NCBI GenBank assembly: GCA_900074885.1
Contig: FJUW01000041.1
Span: forward strand, 332,555-396,554
DNA: 64,000 bases
Direction: 5' to 3'
From: Rhynchosporium graminicola
Taxonomy: Eukaryota; Ascomycota; Leotiomycetes; Helotiales; Ploettnerulaceae
In this document: one piece after another, positions 47,800 to 61,184 of the stretch
Numbering within the stretch: the first letter of the stretch is position 1
Layout: each line of letters opens with the position of its first letter
The notes under the pieces: model-generated
Database searches by the model: none
Seen by the model: only the letters and a program-made list of their open reading frames with translations
Told to the model about the DNA's origin: nothing
Made by a program: the position numbers and the translations under genes

Positions 47800-50700
47800 G
47801 TTTTATCGATAGAAATTAGCTAGTAATACTAAGTAGTAAAAGCTTAACTTAAGTTCTTATATATTTTCCGAATATAAGTAGTTCTTCTATTTTACTAAGT
47901 ACCTGATAATTCCTTATTTATACTAATAGTCTAATAGTTCCTTTATATTATATTCTACGAGTAGATTAACTAGTTCAGCGTATATCTTCGGGGCTAGTAG
48001 TGCTCCCGGTAGTACTTTTTCTAATAAAGATATATAGAATATTAGGAATATCTTCTTTATTATAGCTAATAGCTAGAGTTTATAATTTAAAGGTCCTTTA
48101 ACTCGTTTGATTTTAAATAGTCTAAGTTTCTTATAGTCTAGCTTATTACTTAGTCTTTATATATTAATATTTTTTCGTAGAAAGTAAACCCTATTCCCTT
48201 CTTATAGCGTTAGCTCCTGATTACGATTTTTATTATAATAATACGTATTCTTCTCTACTATAAACCGGAGTTCTTCTATAAGTTCCTTATAGAGGTCCTA
48301 GATATTCCTAACTTAGATATAAGCTATATTATTATCCTTAACTATTAAGTTAAGTTCTCTATAAGCGATAGGTTCGTAACTATAATTCGCGAAGAATAAT
48401 ATAACTTTTATTATTTCTATAATTAAGCTATTATATGCGAATTCTACTAATAGTAATAGTTCTACTTAATTATTTTATTAATAGTTAATATAGTAGCGTA
48501 AGTATACTTTAACTACTTAGTTTATTCTTTTATTTCCTCTATTAGTCTAAGGATAGAAAGCTATTAATAGTTTTCGTTTAGTCCTTAGGAACTCTATTAA
48601 AGTATTCTAGAACTTTAATATAAATAACTTATCTTGATCTGATACGATTTCTTCGGGTACTCTATACTTAGAGACTATCTCCTTAAGGTATACTTATACT
48701 AAGTGTTCGGCTATAAGAGTAGATAAGACTAGTATTAAGATTATATACTTAGTAAGTCTCTCTATAATAATAAGTATTATATTATAGCTAACTCCTATAA
48801 CTAGGTCTTTCGATAGCGGTAATAGCTCTATAAAGTCCTATAATATCGATTTCTAAGATATTAGCAGTATTAGTATTATAATTATCTGCTTATAAGATAT
48901 ATATCAGGAAGACTTATTTCTAATATAAGTATTATAATTAGCTAGTACTTCTTTAATTACTCGGCGGAGTCCTTCTGACTAGTAGTTTCTTAAAATCCTT
49001 AGATATATTCTTCGTATCCCTTAGTATCTATACGCGGGAAGCTTATATTATTCTTTAACGTATACTTCTACTAAGCTTAGTAGAAGCTAAATTTTCCTAT
49101 TAACTCGCATAATACTATTCTTAATTATATTCCTTATAATAAGTTCCTTAGTCTTATCTAGGGATATTCTGTCCTTCTTCTAGGCCTCCTTTAAGGTATT
49201 ATACTAAAGTCTTTTAATTTCTTACTTAATCGTAATAGCTTCTCGGACGTTAGTAACTATATCTCTATTATTTAGCTATCTAAGTAAAGCGGTCTTATTA
49301 TAGACTTTATTATCCTTATAACCTAGTAATCTGCTTAGAGTATCTGCTCGTATATTATCCTTTCTTTATATATACTTAATAACTAGATTAAAAGAGGCGA
49401 GTTCCTCTAACTATTAAGCTAATTGACGATTATCTAAGACCTTAGTAGTTATAAAAGTTCGGAGATTTATATAGTTAGTATAGATAATAACTAAGAACTT
49501 AGCTTCTTATAAGTATATTTTCTAGTATTTAAGTACTTTAATAATCGCTATAAGTTCTTTCTTATAGATATTATAATTCTATTTAACTAGAAATATTTTC
49601 TCTGAAAAGTAAGCGATTAGATATAGTTATCCTTTATTATCTCGCTATAAGTATACTACGCTAATATAAGTATTAGAAGTATCTGTTTCTATTATACTTT
49701 CCTTTTCTTCGTCGAAACTATATAGGATTAGTTCTTTTATGAATTCTTTCTTAATTCTCTAAAAAGCTTCCTTATACTAGCTAGTCTAAGTAAAAGGAAC
49801 GCCTTTCCTTATTAAGCTCGTAAGTAGTTCGGTAATCTTAGAATAGTTTCTAATAAACTATTAGTAGAAGTTAGTAAAACCTAACTATAATTATATATCC
49901 TTAATATTCTTTAGAGATTCTTATTCCTTTATAGCTTTAATTTTCTCTAGGTTAATACTTATCTCTCTAAGGTGAATAATATACTTTAGAAAGATAACTT
50001 ACTTAACTAAGAATTTATATTTCGATATCTTTAGTCTAGAATCTACTTTATATAGTACTTCTATAACTTAAGTAATATAGCTCTAGTGTGCTTTAATAGT
50101 CTCTGAGTATACTAGGATATTATCTAGGTAATATATAGCGAATTTCCTAATAAAGTCCTTAAGAATATTATTATTCTATCTTTAATACGTAGCTAAGGTA
50201 TTAGTTAAGCCGAATAGTATTATTATATATTCTTATAGCCCTAAAGGTAATATAAAAGTAGTCTTCTACTCGTATCTCTCTTTAATTCGGATCAAATTAA
50301 ATACGTTATATTAGTCTAACTTAGTATATATCTTTACTCTAGCTAGCTTATCTTATAAGTACTATACGTTTAGTAAAGGATATATATCTCTTATAGTTCT
50401 ACTATTAATTATCTAATAGTCTCTATATAGTCTTCTCTTAGGATCTCCTGCTTTCTTAACTACTAGTATATTAATAGCGTATAGTAACTTAGATTTCCGA
50501 ATCTATATTTTCTTTATACTTAACTCCTAATACTCTTTAAGCGTCCTTATAGTATTATAGTTATAATAATGAAGTTTCTCTATAATAAGTATAAATCTAT
50601 CTTTAAAGTTTATTTTATAATCCTAGGGTTTATACTTAAGTAGAGCCCTTATATCTTACGGATCCTCGAATAATTTCGAGAACTTCTTATATAGTTCGAG

Positions 50701-52906
50701 TAGCTATTCCCGAATATTATCTATCTAGCTAGGATAATTCCTAGGTTCTATCTAACTAAGAACCCGACTTAACTAGCTAGAGTCTATTAGCGTTATTATT
50801 AAGGAGGCGGCGCTAGCTTCTTATTTATTAGCTAGTTGACTACGCTTATATTTATAGTTACTAAACGTAACTCTCTTAGTTACTTAGTTTACGCTAGGAT
50901 TATAGTTATATAGCTATAACGTTCTTAATACGATATTATATCGTCTGGTAAGTACGATATCGAAGTAAAGCGTTTCTTCGTATCTATTAATAATTATCTT
51001 TATTCCTCTTATTCTTCTACGGACTTATCTATCTAATCTAGCGCCTTTTCTATCTAATAAAGTAAAGTAGTATAGTTTCGGGTTAATAATAGTAGGAATA
51101 TTCTATTTCTCGATAAAAGCCGGGTTTATAAAGCGTCTTATAGCTCCTGAATCGATAAGTGCTTTTATCTTAATATTATTTATTATAACTAGTAAGATTA
51201 ACTAATCGAACTCTCTAGTAGTAATAAGCTCTAAGTATAGTAGTTTTATTATAGAGTAATTATATACTTCTTTAATAATTCTCCTTATTATTTCGTCTAA
51301 CTAAGTCCTAAGGCCGGGTTCATAGGTAATTAAAGTATAAGGTATATAGTAATAGAGATTAACTTACTCTTAAATCAGATCTAGTACTATTCTTTAATAA
51401 GTAGCTAGTTATAATAAGTACTATCTTTTCTGCTAATAACGTTCCTCTTCTGTTTCCTTAGTAATAGCTTAAGTATCTTTAATTTAAAGGAACTGATTTA
51501 ATTATTCGAATTCTTTTAGTTCTAGTTCTCCTTCGAGGTTAGCTACGTAACGATCTAATTATTCCTCGATATCCCTAGTATTAACTTAGAATATAATAGT
51601 AATAGTATCGCGGTAAGTAATAACGTAGTCTATACCCGGGTTAGGTATATTATAAGTTCGGTAATATTCTATAAAATCGGACTTAGTTCTATTATAAACT
51701 TATATTCTTCTTCTATTATTATGATTTCGAAGAGTCTAGTTTTCGTTATTATATAGAAGGTTATTATATAAATAGTTTCTTTTATCTATAATACTCTAGC
51801 TTTCTTAGTCTTTGTCTAGAAGTTTAATTAAGTTCTCTTCGAATCCTTCGCTAGATTTATAAGTTATAAAGTCCTACGAACTCTATTTTGCGCTAGAAGC
51901 TTCTTAGTAATCTAGCTTTCTTTCGGCTAGTCCGAATTCTCTCTTAAGTTTATTCTAGGGTTTTCCTTCTTACTTCTTCTTCTAAGAATAAATATAAGCG
52001 AGGTATCCTAGCTTATTATACGTATAGTATAAGCTCTTCTCTTAACGTTTATCTTTCTTAGATTAGCCCTTAGATTCTCTTTCTACTTTATTTATTTCTA
52101 TCGGATTATAATAGTTATATTTATTATTCGAGTAAGGTTAGAAATTTCCTTAATATTTACTATATTATTATAGAAATTAAGGTTTCCGAAGGTAAGTAGA
52201 TATAAAGTATCCTCCTTTTTCCTTCGCTTATTCTTAGATTCGTTTATCGATAGTAATAGATAATCTGATTAAGTCCTCTAGAGTACCTAGTTTACTAGCC
52301 CTAGAGAGCTTATCCTTAATATAGTTCTTAAGGCCTTAATAGTATTAAGCTCTTAATCTACTATCTATCTAGTCTAACTATATAGAATATTAGTAGAACT
52401 CAGTAGTATATTTATAAATAGATCCTTATTATTGAATTCCGAGCAGGTGCTTCTCGTCTTATTCCTTCTTATTAGGGTCTCCGAAGACTCCTTTAATAGT
52501 ATTAGTAAAGCTTATAAGGGTTCGAAAGATAACTTAGCTTTTTTCAATTATAGTAGTAGAATAAGCCTCAGATAAGTATCGATTAACTAAGTAGTTACTT
52601 AGAGCTAGCTTAATCTAGTAGGCTATAGTATCGCAGAGGAATAAGGCGATCTATAGGACTTTAAGAGAGTCTGCTTCGAACTTGTTCTTATTAAAGGCAA
52701 GGTATATCTAGTACTAGAGGATAAACTATTCTAGTTTATTATAGTTCCTATAATAAGTATTAAGTAAGTTTATATGAAGTAGTATACTCTTATCGACCTT
52801 ATTAACCTTATCCGGCTTATTAATCTAAGAGCTTTCTCCTACGATAGATCTTTCTTTAGTAGCTATTTCGTTCTTACTAATAATACTTTAAGTAAGGTAC
52901 TTAAAG
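47800..52906 (-). pseudogene. RIP-killed gag-pol relic of 496-bp-LTR family copy 2
   Basis: Minus-strand remnants with RT at about 50100-50350 (FGLTN, KFAIYYLDN), RNase H and integrase to the left and gag toward 52900. Stops occur every few codons. CpA/TpG nearly absent. Confidence 0.75.
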
Positions 52907-52988
52907 TACAATATTCCTAGTTCTAACTAATACGCGGTATATAGGCTCGTTAGTTAGTATTAGCTATAAAGTAAAGTAAATAAGAAGT
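52907..52988 (-). repeat. Right LTR of copy 2, first part
   Basis: 82 bp matching 46380-46461, cut by insertion of copy B. The GAAGT at 52984-52988 is one target copy. Confidence 0.85.
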
Positions 52989-53814
52989 TATAACGACATA
53001 AGACTTAAGGCGGTATATAAGTAAGAATAAACGAGTAGGGAGGCTAAGAGCGATCTTATATAGTCTACTACGAAGAAAACAAAAAGATAAGGAAGGAAGA
53101 AGAAGAGAGATAAGGTATAAAGTACCTTATATATATATACTAGTACTAGTCCGATACTATACCGGGTCGGATACTAGTTCTACAGGGATACTTATGAACT
53201 TAGGCCCTATTATCTATCCTTCTTCTTATATGATATTCAGGTGAGCTATCGTTATATTACCCCTCCCTTAAGAAGAGCTTAACTTTAAGCTCGGAAAGTT
53301 ATAGTTTATACTAGAATTAGTCTTTATTATAATTATTTATATTAATATTCGCGTAATAAGCGCTAGTTACTCTTTAGTAGTAGTAAATTCTTTATTAGGT
53401 TCTAACTAGTTATATCGCTATAATAGTACTATATTAGTTATAGCTTCTAAATCAGGCGGTAAGTAGTATTTACTTTATCTGTTTATAGTAGGAGTTAAGT
53501 TTAAGTAAAGCGTAAGATATATAAAGGAAGGAGTTTATTAATATTAGAGCTTTTCCTTTTTAACTATAATAATTACTTTAACTTATAAGTTTATTCTCCC
53601 TAGACTACGATATAGCTCCTAGAGTAAGTATTATTACTAACTACTATAGTAGTCTACTATAATCTTATATATTAATCGACCTAATTAACTCTTCTCTTAA
53701 TATAAGTAAGTTTCCTATCTTAGTTTTAGGGATAGTCCTTAAGTATAGTATAAGAGTTTCACGGATCTATAATACTAACTCCTATAGTGCTTTTACTAGT
53801 TCCTACTAGTACTC

Positions 53815-54712
53815 TTTCAGCGGCGTATTATATATATTACTTATAGTATATTCGCGCTTTCCTTAAGATAAAGTATAATAATACTCTTATTTTAGAACTC
53901 TTATACTCGTTTAATAAGCTTAACTCTAAGCTTTATAAGTATTATTTGGCGTTAAAGAGTAGTTATAAGTATATAAGTTACTTAAACCTAAATATAGTTA
54001 TATATACTAACGCGTTATAGTTACTTAATTATATTAATATAGAGTATACTATTTTATCCGGTTTACTTCCTAGCAGTAAAGCTAAAGATACAGAGCTAAA
54101 TCGGGGCGGTATTATAGCTACCTATAAGGCGATTAATTAGATCTATTATCTTACGAAATCTGCTACTTCTATTACTACGTTAGAGATTACTATTATATAA
54201 TTAGCGGAAACTTAAGCTTTAAAGCGTTCTATAGAGAAAGTATTTAAGGAGTTAGAATTTATTAAAGTAATAAGTTAAGATCTTAAATCCTTAGATACTA
54301 ATACGATACTAATATAATATAAGATCTAGATCTTTTAATAGTAGATTCGGCGAAATCTAAGTTAATAATATAAATAGTATTAAAATAGATAAAAGAGTTA
54401 AATAGTATTATACGGGAATTTATAAAGAAAGCTATATTTAAGACTACGATATCTAATACTAAGGGAAAGAGGAATTTACTTTCTAGTTCAGAGATAGTAT
54501 TAGATCTAGATACTCCTAGACTTTCTCTAAAGAAGAAACCTTATAAGATTAGCTATTATACTTAGTCTATTACTAAGGCTACGTTAGTAGATTTAAGTAA
54601 GGAGTTAGATATAGTAGTTCTAGTTCTAAATATTCTAGATTTACTAGAAGTTCCGGAGAACTTAAGAGAGAAAGCTAGAGAAGTAGAAGTAATAGAGGAA
54701 GTAGAGTTTTAA
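53815..54712 (+). pseudogene. Antisense ORF relic in the tail of copy B
   Basis: On the plus strand (opposite to gag-pol) about 300 codons read as natural protein, in two overlapping frames that switch near 54300. Pieces include YSRAFLKIKYNN, LLYSFNKLNSKLYKYY, SKAKDTELNRGGIIATYKA, KRSIEKVFKELEF, KSKLI, and a Glu/Lys-rich end VPENLREKAREVEVIEEVEF before TAA at 54710. Most interruptions are TAA/TAG where Gln would fit. A short coiled coil is plausible. I do not recognise the family. Confidence 0.55.
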
Positions 54713-54867
54713 ATATAGTATTATTATAAGGCGTAATCAGGGAATTATCCTTAGTAATAAATTTTAATATTAGTAACTATAATAGCTTATTATCTTCTAA
54801 GTAACTATAATTATCTATCCTATCTTCCTAGGCCTTAATCTATTAATCTAGTTTATATAGAGGTCTA

Positions 54868-57800
54868 GGTTTACTTAAGTTAGTAGTATAGAAGTCTCTA
54901 AGCTTATAAAGAGTACTTATTAGATTAGAAGTATTATACTAAGTTAAGTCCGGGTTATAGCTTAGCTAATTAACTTACTACTTCAGATTACCTCTTAGGA
55001 GCTATATAATAAGTATATCTTATAACTCTTACTCTTCTTAAGTAGCGATAACCTCTAGGGGTAAGTTTAGTAACTCCTAGCTTAGTAATAAGTCGTCTAA
55101 GTCCTTAAAGAGTAATTCGGGAGCGAATATATTATATATAGAGGATCCTAGAGGTAAATCTAGCTTATAAGAGTATCTGATCTTAGCTAGGACTTAGTAT
55201 AGTCCTACTTAGAGGCTAGATAGCTTCTTACTTAGCTAGTAATTCTTAAGGTTCCTTATAGAGAGAAATACCTTATCTCTAACTTCTTAGTTAATATTAT
55301 ACTATTTCAGGTTAGTTATAGCGCTTATCCTCTACTAAGTAGCTAGTATATTAGCTTTTATAACCTCGATAGCGGATTTAGTATATTTAGCTAAAGATTT
55401 AGTATTAATATACTTAAGCTTCTCTTATAGTATTAATACTATAAGTTACTTCTAATCTTAGCTATTCTATAGTAATATACTATATTTAAGAGTATATAGC
55501 GCTATATTAATAGAATCATAAAGTAGAGTTACTTAAGCGCGATCTATTATTAGTAGTAGTTCGCTTTAGTTACTCTAGTAATAATTAACAAAAAGTCTAA
55601 AGCATTAGTTAATATACTAATTTATAATCTCCGTTTATCTATTAGTTTACTAATAGAAAGAAGTAAAAAGCTTAACCTTAACTCTAATTATATAATAAAA
55701 CTCTTACTAAAAGGATAAGACTAGCTAAGCTCCTTAATCAGATATAATTAACTTAAGAGTATATCCGAAACGATATATCTATTAGATAAATAATATCGCT
55801 ATCCTATAGGTATTAATATTATAATAGTATAATATCGATACGGAGTCTTTCTATAAGCAGTTAATAAATACTAATATCTTATTAAATCCTTAGTTATCAG
55901 GCGAGAAGTCTTTAAAATCTATAGCTAAGTACTATATAAAGTAATTAAGTACTAGTAATAAGTAGAGGAATCCTTACTATTTCGTCTGTTTCGGATAAGA
56001 GTACTAGTAAGAGCGGTAATTATAAGTATACTATTTTATATCTAATACGAGTCCTTTCTAATAGTAATAAGTAGAAATTATTTCAGTAGTCTTATAAGTG
56101 TTTAAATAAGCAGAGGAAACTTAATCGTAGATTTCGCTAATTAAATAAGTATATAATAAGGTATAGCGTTATATATATAAATAACTATTATAAAGTAATA
56201 AATTATTATTAATAATATAGCTATCTCTTAATATATTTCGTTCCTTAGAGATTAATTCTTAGTTAAATTAGTATAGTTTCTTAATTAAATCAAAGGAATT
56301 ATATATAAGTTCCGGTAGTATATTAATCCTTAGCGATATTAAGTATATATAACTAATTTAATCGATATAATACTTAGCTAGTTCCGCGTTAATCTTAAGG
56401 TCTAAATAATCTAAAGGTAATAAAACTCAAGATCTATTATTCTATTTCTATTATTCTTATATCCTTAAATCTTATTCCTTATAACTAAGGATATTAGCTT
56501 TAGCGTTATCTTTACTAAGCGTATATATAATTTAAAAGTTAAATTCAGAAAGGAATTCTATTTATCTAGCTTATTTACTAGTTAGAACTTTAGTAGTTAT
56601 AAAGTATTCTAAGGATCGATAGTCTATATATATACTAGTATAATATTATAGAGATATAAGTTCTAGTCTCTATTTCCGGAAAGACTTAATAATAATATAT
56701 AACTCCTTATAATAGATCTACTAGTTTAGTTTATATCTATTAAGAATATAAGAGTAGAATCTAATTAGATACTACTAGTTATCTTTATATAATTAGGAGA
56801 TAACTCTAGCTATTATACTATTAGAAGTATTAGTTTCTAGTTTAGTTTATAATTCAGAGTCGAAATAGTATAGTTTCTATACTAATAGTAGCTATTAATA
56901 TAAATCGTTAAAGGACTTCTTATAATCGTTAGTGAAATTCTATAGTACTATAAGCCGAGTAAGTACTCAGAGAGGTTTAGCGATAAGGCCGAAATTCCGA
57001 ATAAATTAATAGTAGAAACTATAGAATCCTAAGAAGGATTTTATAGCTATTACTATTTCGGGGTACTTCTAGTTTATTAATAGTATTACCTTCTCGGGAT
57101 CTAGCTCGATTCTATTAGTAGTAATAATATATCCGAGGTATTTAGTCTAAGTAATATAGAATTCGCTTTTCTTAATATCTACTTAGAGTCTAGTATCTAT
57201 TAAGCGTTATAATACTAATTTAATATATTTCTTATATTCTTAAAGCGTTTCTAAGTATATAAGAATATTATCTAAGTAAGCTATATAGAAATTATCTAAG
57301 TAGTCTAGTAGTATATTATTTATATATCGCTAGTACGTACTAAGTCTATTATAGAGCTTAAAAGGTAATACTTTATATTTATAGGATCTGAAGCAAGTTC
57401 GGAAGATAGTATACTCCTCAGATTCAGAGTCTATATAGATATAGTTAAATACTACTTAGATATCTAGTTTAGTAAAGATTATTACTTTAGATATATAAGT
57501 TAAGAGCTCGTCGATCTTAAGTATTAAATAGGAATTCTTTTAAGTAATTATATTAAGCTTACGATAGTCGATATAGAAGCGTAATCCTCTATTAGCTTTC
57601 TTAATAAATAGTATAAGTAATATAAAGGGACTTTAGCTAGATTTAATAAATCCCTTATCTAAGTTCTCTATAAAGTACTCCTTAGTTACTTATAGTTTAT
57701 CTGTAGATTACTAATATAAGAGTGAATATATATTAAGTAATAGTTCTTCTAGAATAATTTTATAATTATATAAGTAATATAGCAGAAGAATATTAGAATC

Positions 57801-58658
57801 CCGCTTAGAAAAGGCTTCCTTAAGAGTATAGTACTATTCTAGTAGCTTTCTAGCTATAAGTTATTTAGTATTAGGATCCTTAAGAGAATCGCTATTTAGA
57901 TAGTCTTATAAGAGGCAGTTTATCTCGTAGATACTAATAAAGAATAATTCGAAGCTTTTATATTTCATATTAAAATAAAAAGCTATAATACTAATTTAGT
58001 AAATCGGAACTAGTCTCTAGATCCTTAGAGGTTAAGAGGAGCACTTATAGTAAAGTTTCGGCGTAAGTACTTTTCTCGATAAATTCAGAGCGGGAAAAGG
58101 TTCGGATTCCTTAGCGATAAGCGGAAATAAGTTAAATAGTAAAGATAATATATTAATATACTATTTCACTACTATTTAGTATAATCGCTATTAGTCTAGC
58201 TAGTTTATAGCTAAGTTCCGCGCGTTAGTATCGATTTAGTAAGATCGATTAATACTAAGTTTATAAAGTAATAGAGTTATAATTATCTCTTTATTATATC
58301 AGAGAGTAGCTAGATAGCGTTCTAGCTATAGAAGCTTATAGTAGAGCGTATCTAGCTTAACTTGAAATTATCGTATCTATTTAATATTAATAATTATATC
58401 TTGTTATCCTAAATCGAGGAGAATAAAAGAGTAGTTATAAATACGCTTACTATTAATAGAAAAGTAGAAACGTATAAAATAGGTAATATAAGTTCTAATA
58501 AACTATTAGAACTTACGTATTAGAATAGAATAAAGTAGTAGCTCGATTTTAATACTAAGGGCCCTTAATAGTTATCTAGTAAGAGTATAATTAATAAATA
58601 GATAACTATTCGCTCTAGTATTAATTAAGCTACTTATAGAGACTCTTAGCCTATTTAT
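54868..58658 (-). pseudogene. RIP-killed gypsy pol relic of copy B
   Basis: Reverse complement of the region 34170-37960 of copy A, with the same RT, RNase H, integrase and chromodomain-like remnants and the same pattern of stops. Confidence 0.8.
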
Positions 58659-60497
58659 ACTAACTATAGTCGGGTATATAAATTACTTATTTCCTATTAG
58701 GGAGTTAAGGTCTAGATTAGAGAGATTATACTTATATAGACTTAGAAAGGAGTTTTTACTTAGGTCTTATTATTTCCCTCTAGTATTAGTCTAGATTCGG
58801 AGGGTATATCTTCTATTACTTCCTTAGTTACTTAATCCTCTTTCGGAAATTTATTAATTAATTAAACCTTAGGCGAGTTAGAGTAATCTAGCTTAATATA
58901 ACCGAGCTATTTATAACTATAATACCTAGGGAGTTCTCCGGTCGAGGTAGTAAGGCGTTTTAGCGCGAAGAGAGTACTAGACTATACTAGGGTAGAGGTA
59001 CGTATATATAGTATAGGAGTAGTTTATCGAGGGGCTAAGCTTAAGGACTAGTAAGGGGTAGAACTAGTAGAGGTCGTAGTAGTAATAGTAAGCTTATAGT
59101 ACTATACTAGAGTAATAGCTTTCTTAGGATAAGTATATTTTAAGTTATAGCGATATTTAGTATTAAAAGAAAATAAGGATCTAACTATAGAAGCGTAATC
59201 CTTATTCTATATTAGTTTAATAATAAGAGTTAAAGCGCGTAAGAATAATATAATCTTATTCTATATATAGAAGAACTACTCTTTCTTTTTAATCTTACCT
59301 TAGATAATAGCGCTTTGAAATCGACTATGAAACTCGGTAAAGGTCTCGCGTATATAGCTAAGTTATTATATTTCTAAGTAATAGAAAGTATTATAATAAT
59401 TATCTTCTTCTAAACTAGTAAAGAAGTTCTCTTCTAGTAAAGAGATTATTTTATTACTAGTCTTAAACTCGTTAGCGAGATACTAAAGCGTAAGATACTT
59501 CTTAGCTAATCTAGTAATTAGTTCCTATACGAGAACGCGCCGGGAGAAATCTATAGAGTAATAGTTAGTATTTATAGCTAGCTAGTCTTATATCGATACT
59601 CTCTATTAGAGGAAAGTAAAGTCCGACCTATTATCTAGGGGCAGGATCTTCTTAGTAAAATAAGACTTCCTAGGGTATAACTCTACTAATTCGGCGCCGG
59701 GGGAAGGAGATAGTTTATTAGGAATAGTATCCTCTCTCTCGATACTATATATCAGAATAGAGTTTATTAGCTTATTAATCTCCGCTATACGCGGAGATTA
59801 TAATATTAGTTCTAATAAGAGAGTCGAAGATAAGTAAGAGACCTTTATAAGGAACTTATCTTATATAGAGATTAGTTTATCTATAGTATCTTTTAGAGAG
59901 TTATTCTTCTCCTCTTAGTCCGCTAATCGTTATAAGAGAGAATAGATCAGGTTCGAGTTACCTATAGTAATAAGAGTACTTAGTAATTATACTCCTAGTG
60001 AATTTCGCTTTTATTTTCCTTTCTCTCTTAGTTAGTACTTCCTTAATAAGGTATTAACGTTCTCTAGGGTAAGAGATATTCAGGGTAAAGAAAGGTATAA
60101 TAGATTAGGTTCGGAGGTAGAGCGAGAGAAGTCGCGTTAAGTCTCCTTAGAACTAGAGAAGTCTCTAGTTTATTAGTTAAGAGCTATTCTAGTAGCTTAA
60201 AAAGGAGTATATTAGAGCTATTTTAGTAGCGATATATAGAAATTAAAGTTCCGAGGTATTTATTATACTTTCTTCAAAATCTATCTATAATTCCTTTATA
60301 CTAAGGGAGTTATTAAAAGAGCGTTAGCGAAGACCTCCTCTATTATACTATTTATAATAAGCTAAATTAAACCCTGATTTATAGTTATCCGAGAGATCTC
60401 TAGTATCTCGGCTATATATAAGTAGTTATCGAATAACTAACTTAGTAGTAAGATATTATAGTAAGCTATCTCTAGCTATCTTAATCTTTTTATTTAA

Positions 60498-60765
60498 TAT
60501 AATAATATAAGACTTAAAGTAGTATATAAGTAAGAATAAATAAGTAAGGAAGCTAAGAGCGATCTTATATAGTCTACTATAAAGAAAATAAAAAGATAAG
60601 GAAAGAAGAAGAAGAGAGATAAGATATAAAGTACCTTATATATATATACTAGTACTAGTCCGATACTATACCGGGTCGGATACTAGTTCTGCCGGGATAC
60701 CTATGAACTTAGGCCCTATTATCTATCCTTCTTCTCATGTGATAATCAGGTGAGCTGTCGTTACA
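60498..60765 (-). repeat. Sense-5' LTR of copy B
   Basis: 268 bp. Its right end GTCGTTACA keeps the original terminal CA, showing that the family LTR starts TGTAACGAC in sense orientation. Confidence 0.9.
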
Positions 60766-61184
60766 GAAGTTCGGTTCTTAATTAGAATTAAGACGTTATA
60801 AGTAGGTATTAATTACTATATGAATTTAAGCACGAAGCTCCTATCTAATAGCAGAAGTACTAGTCTTATATAGAATCTTCGTTCCCTTATACTAGCTATG
60901 CAAGACTGTTTTATAGAGCGCGTAAGCTCTCGCGACCTGTCTAGTAGTCTAGTATATCACGTGATCCTGGATCACCTATAGCTATAATACTATTATTACT
61001 TTAATACAGGTAGATATATAGTACTACTCGCTAGTTTATATTATAACTGTATTAGTGCCTTTCCTCTAATAGTACTAACTCTTTTCTAGTACTAAAACCC
61101 GTCTAGTACTTACTACTAGGTGGTACTATTAGTATTCTGGTGCTAGGACGGTTTTAGTACTAAGAACTATGCTGGTTCGTAATA
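60766..61184 (-). repeat. Right LTR of copy 2, second part
   Basis: Target duplicate GAAGT followed by 414 bp (60771-61184) that complete the 496-bp LTR. It includes the unmutated CTGGT GCTAGG site that matches the target of copy A. Confidence 0.85.

Larger units (their letters stand above)
52989..60765 (-). mobile_element. Complete RIPed Ty3/gypsy element, 7,777 bp, 268-bp LTRs (copy B, inverted)
   Basis: LTRs 52989-53256 and 60498-60765. Perfect 5-bp duplication GAAGT (52984-52988, 60766-60770). The length is identical to copy A, so position x in A corresponds to 92828 minus x in B. The two copies appear to differ by transitions only, with no net insertion or deletion. Sense strand is minus: RT at about 57080-57680, chromodomain-like end at about 54870-55040. 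Confidence 0.93.
46380..61184 (-). mobile_element. Ty3/gypsy element, 496-bp-LTR family, copy 2 (6,750 bp plus two insertions)
   Basis: Left LTR 46380-46875 is 496 bp. The right LTR is 52907-52988 plus 60771-61184, again exactly 496 bp. Target duplication is TACTC (46375-46379) / TACTT (61185-61189). Pol reads on minus, for example FGLTN and YYLDN in RT at about 50100-50250. Subtracting the solo LTR (273 bp with its duplication) and copy B (7,782 bp) from 14,805 bp leaves 6,750 bp. Confidence 0.9.
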
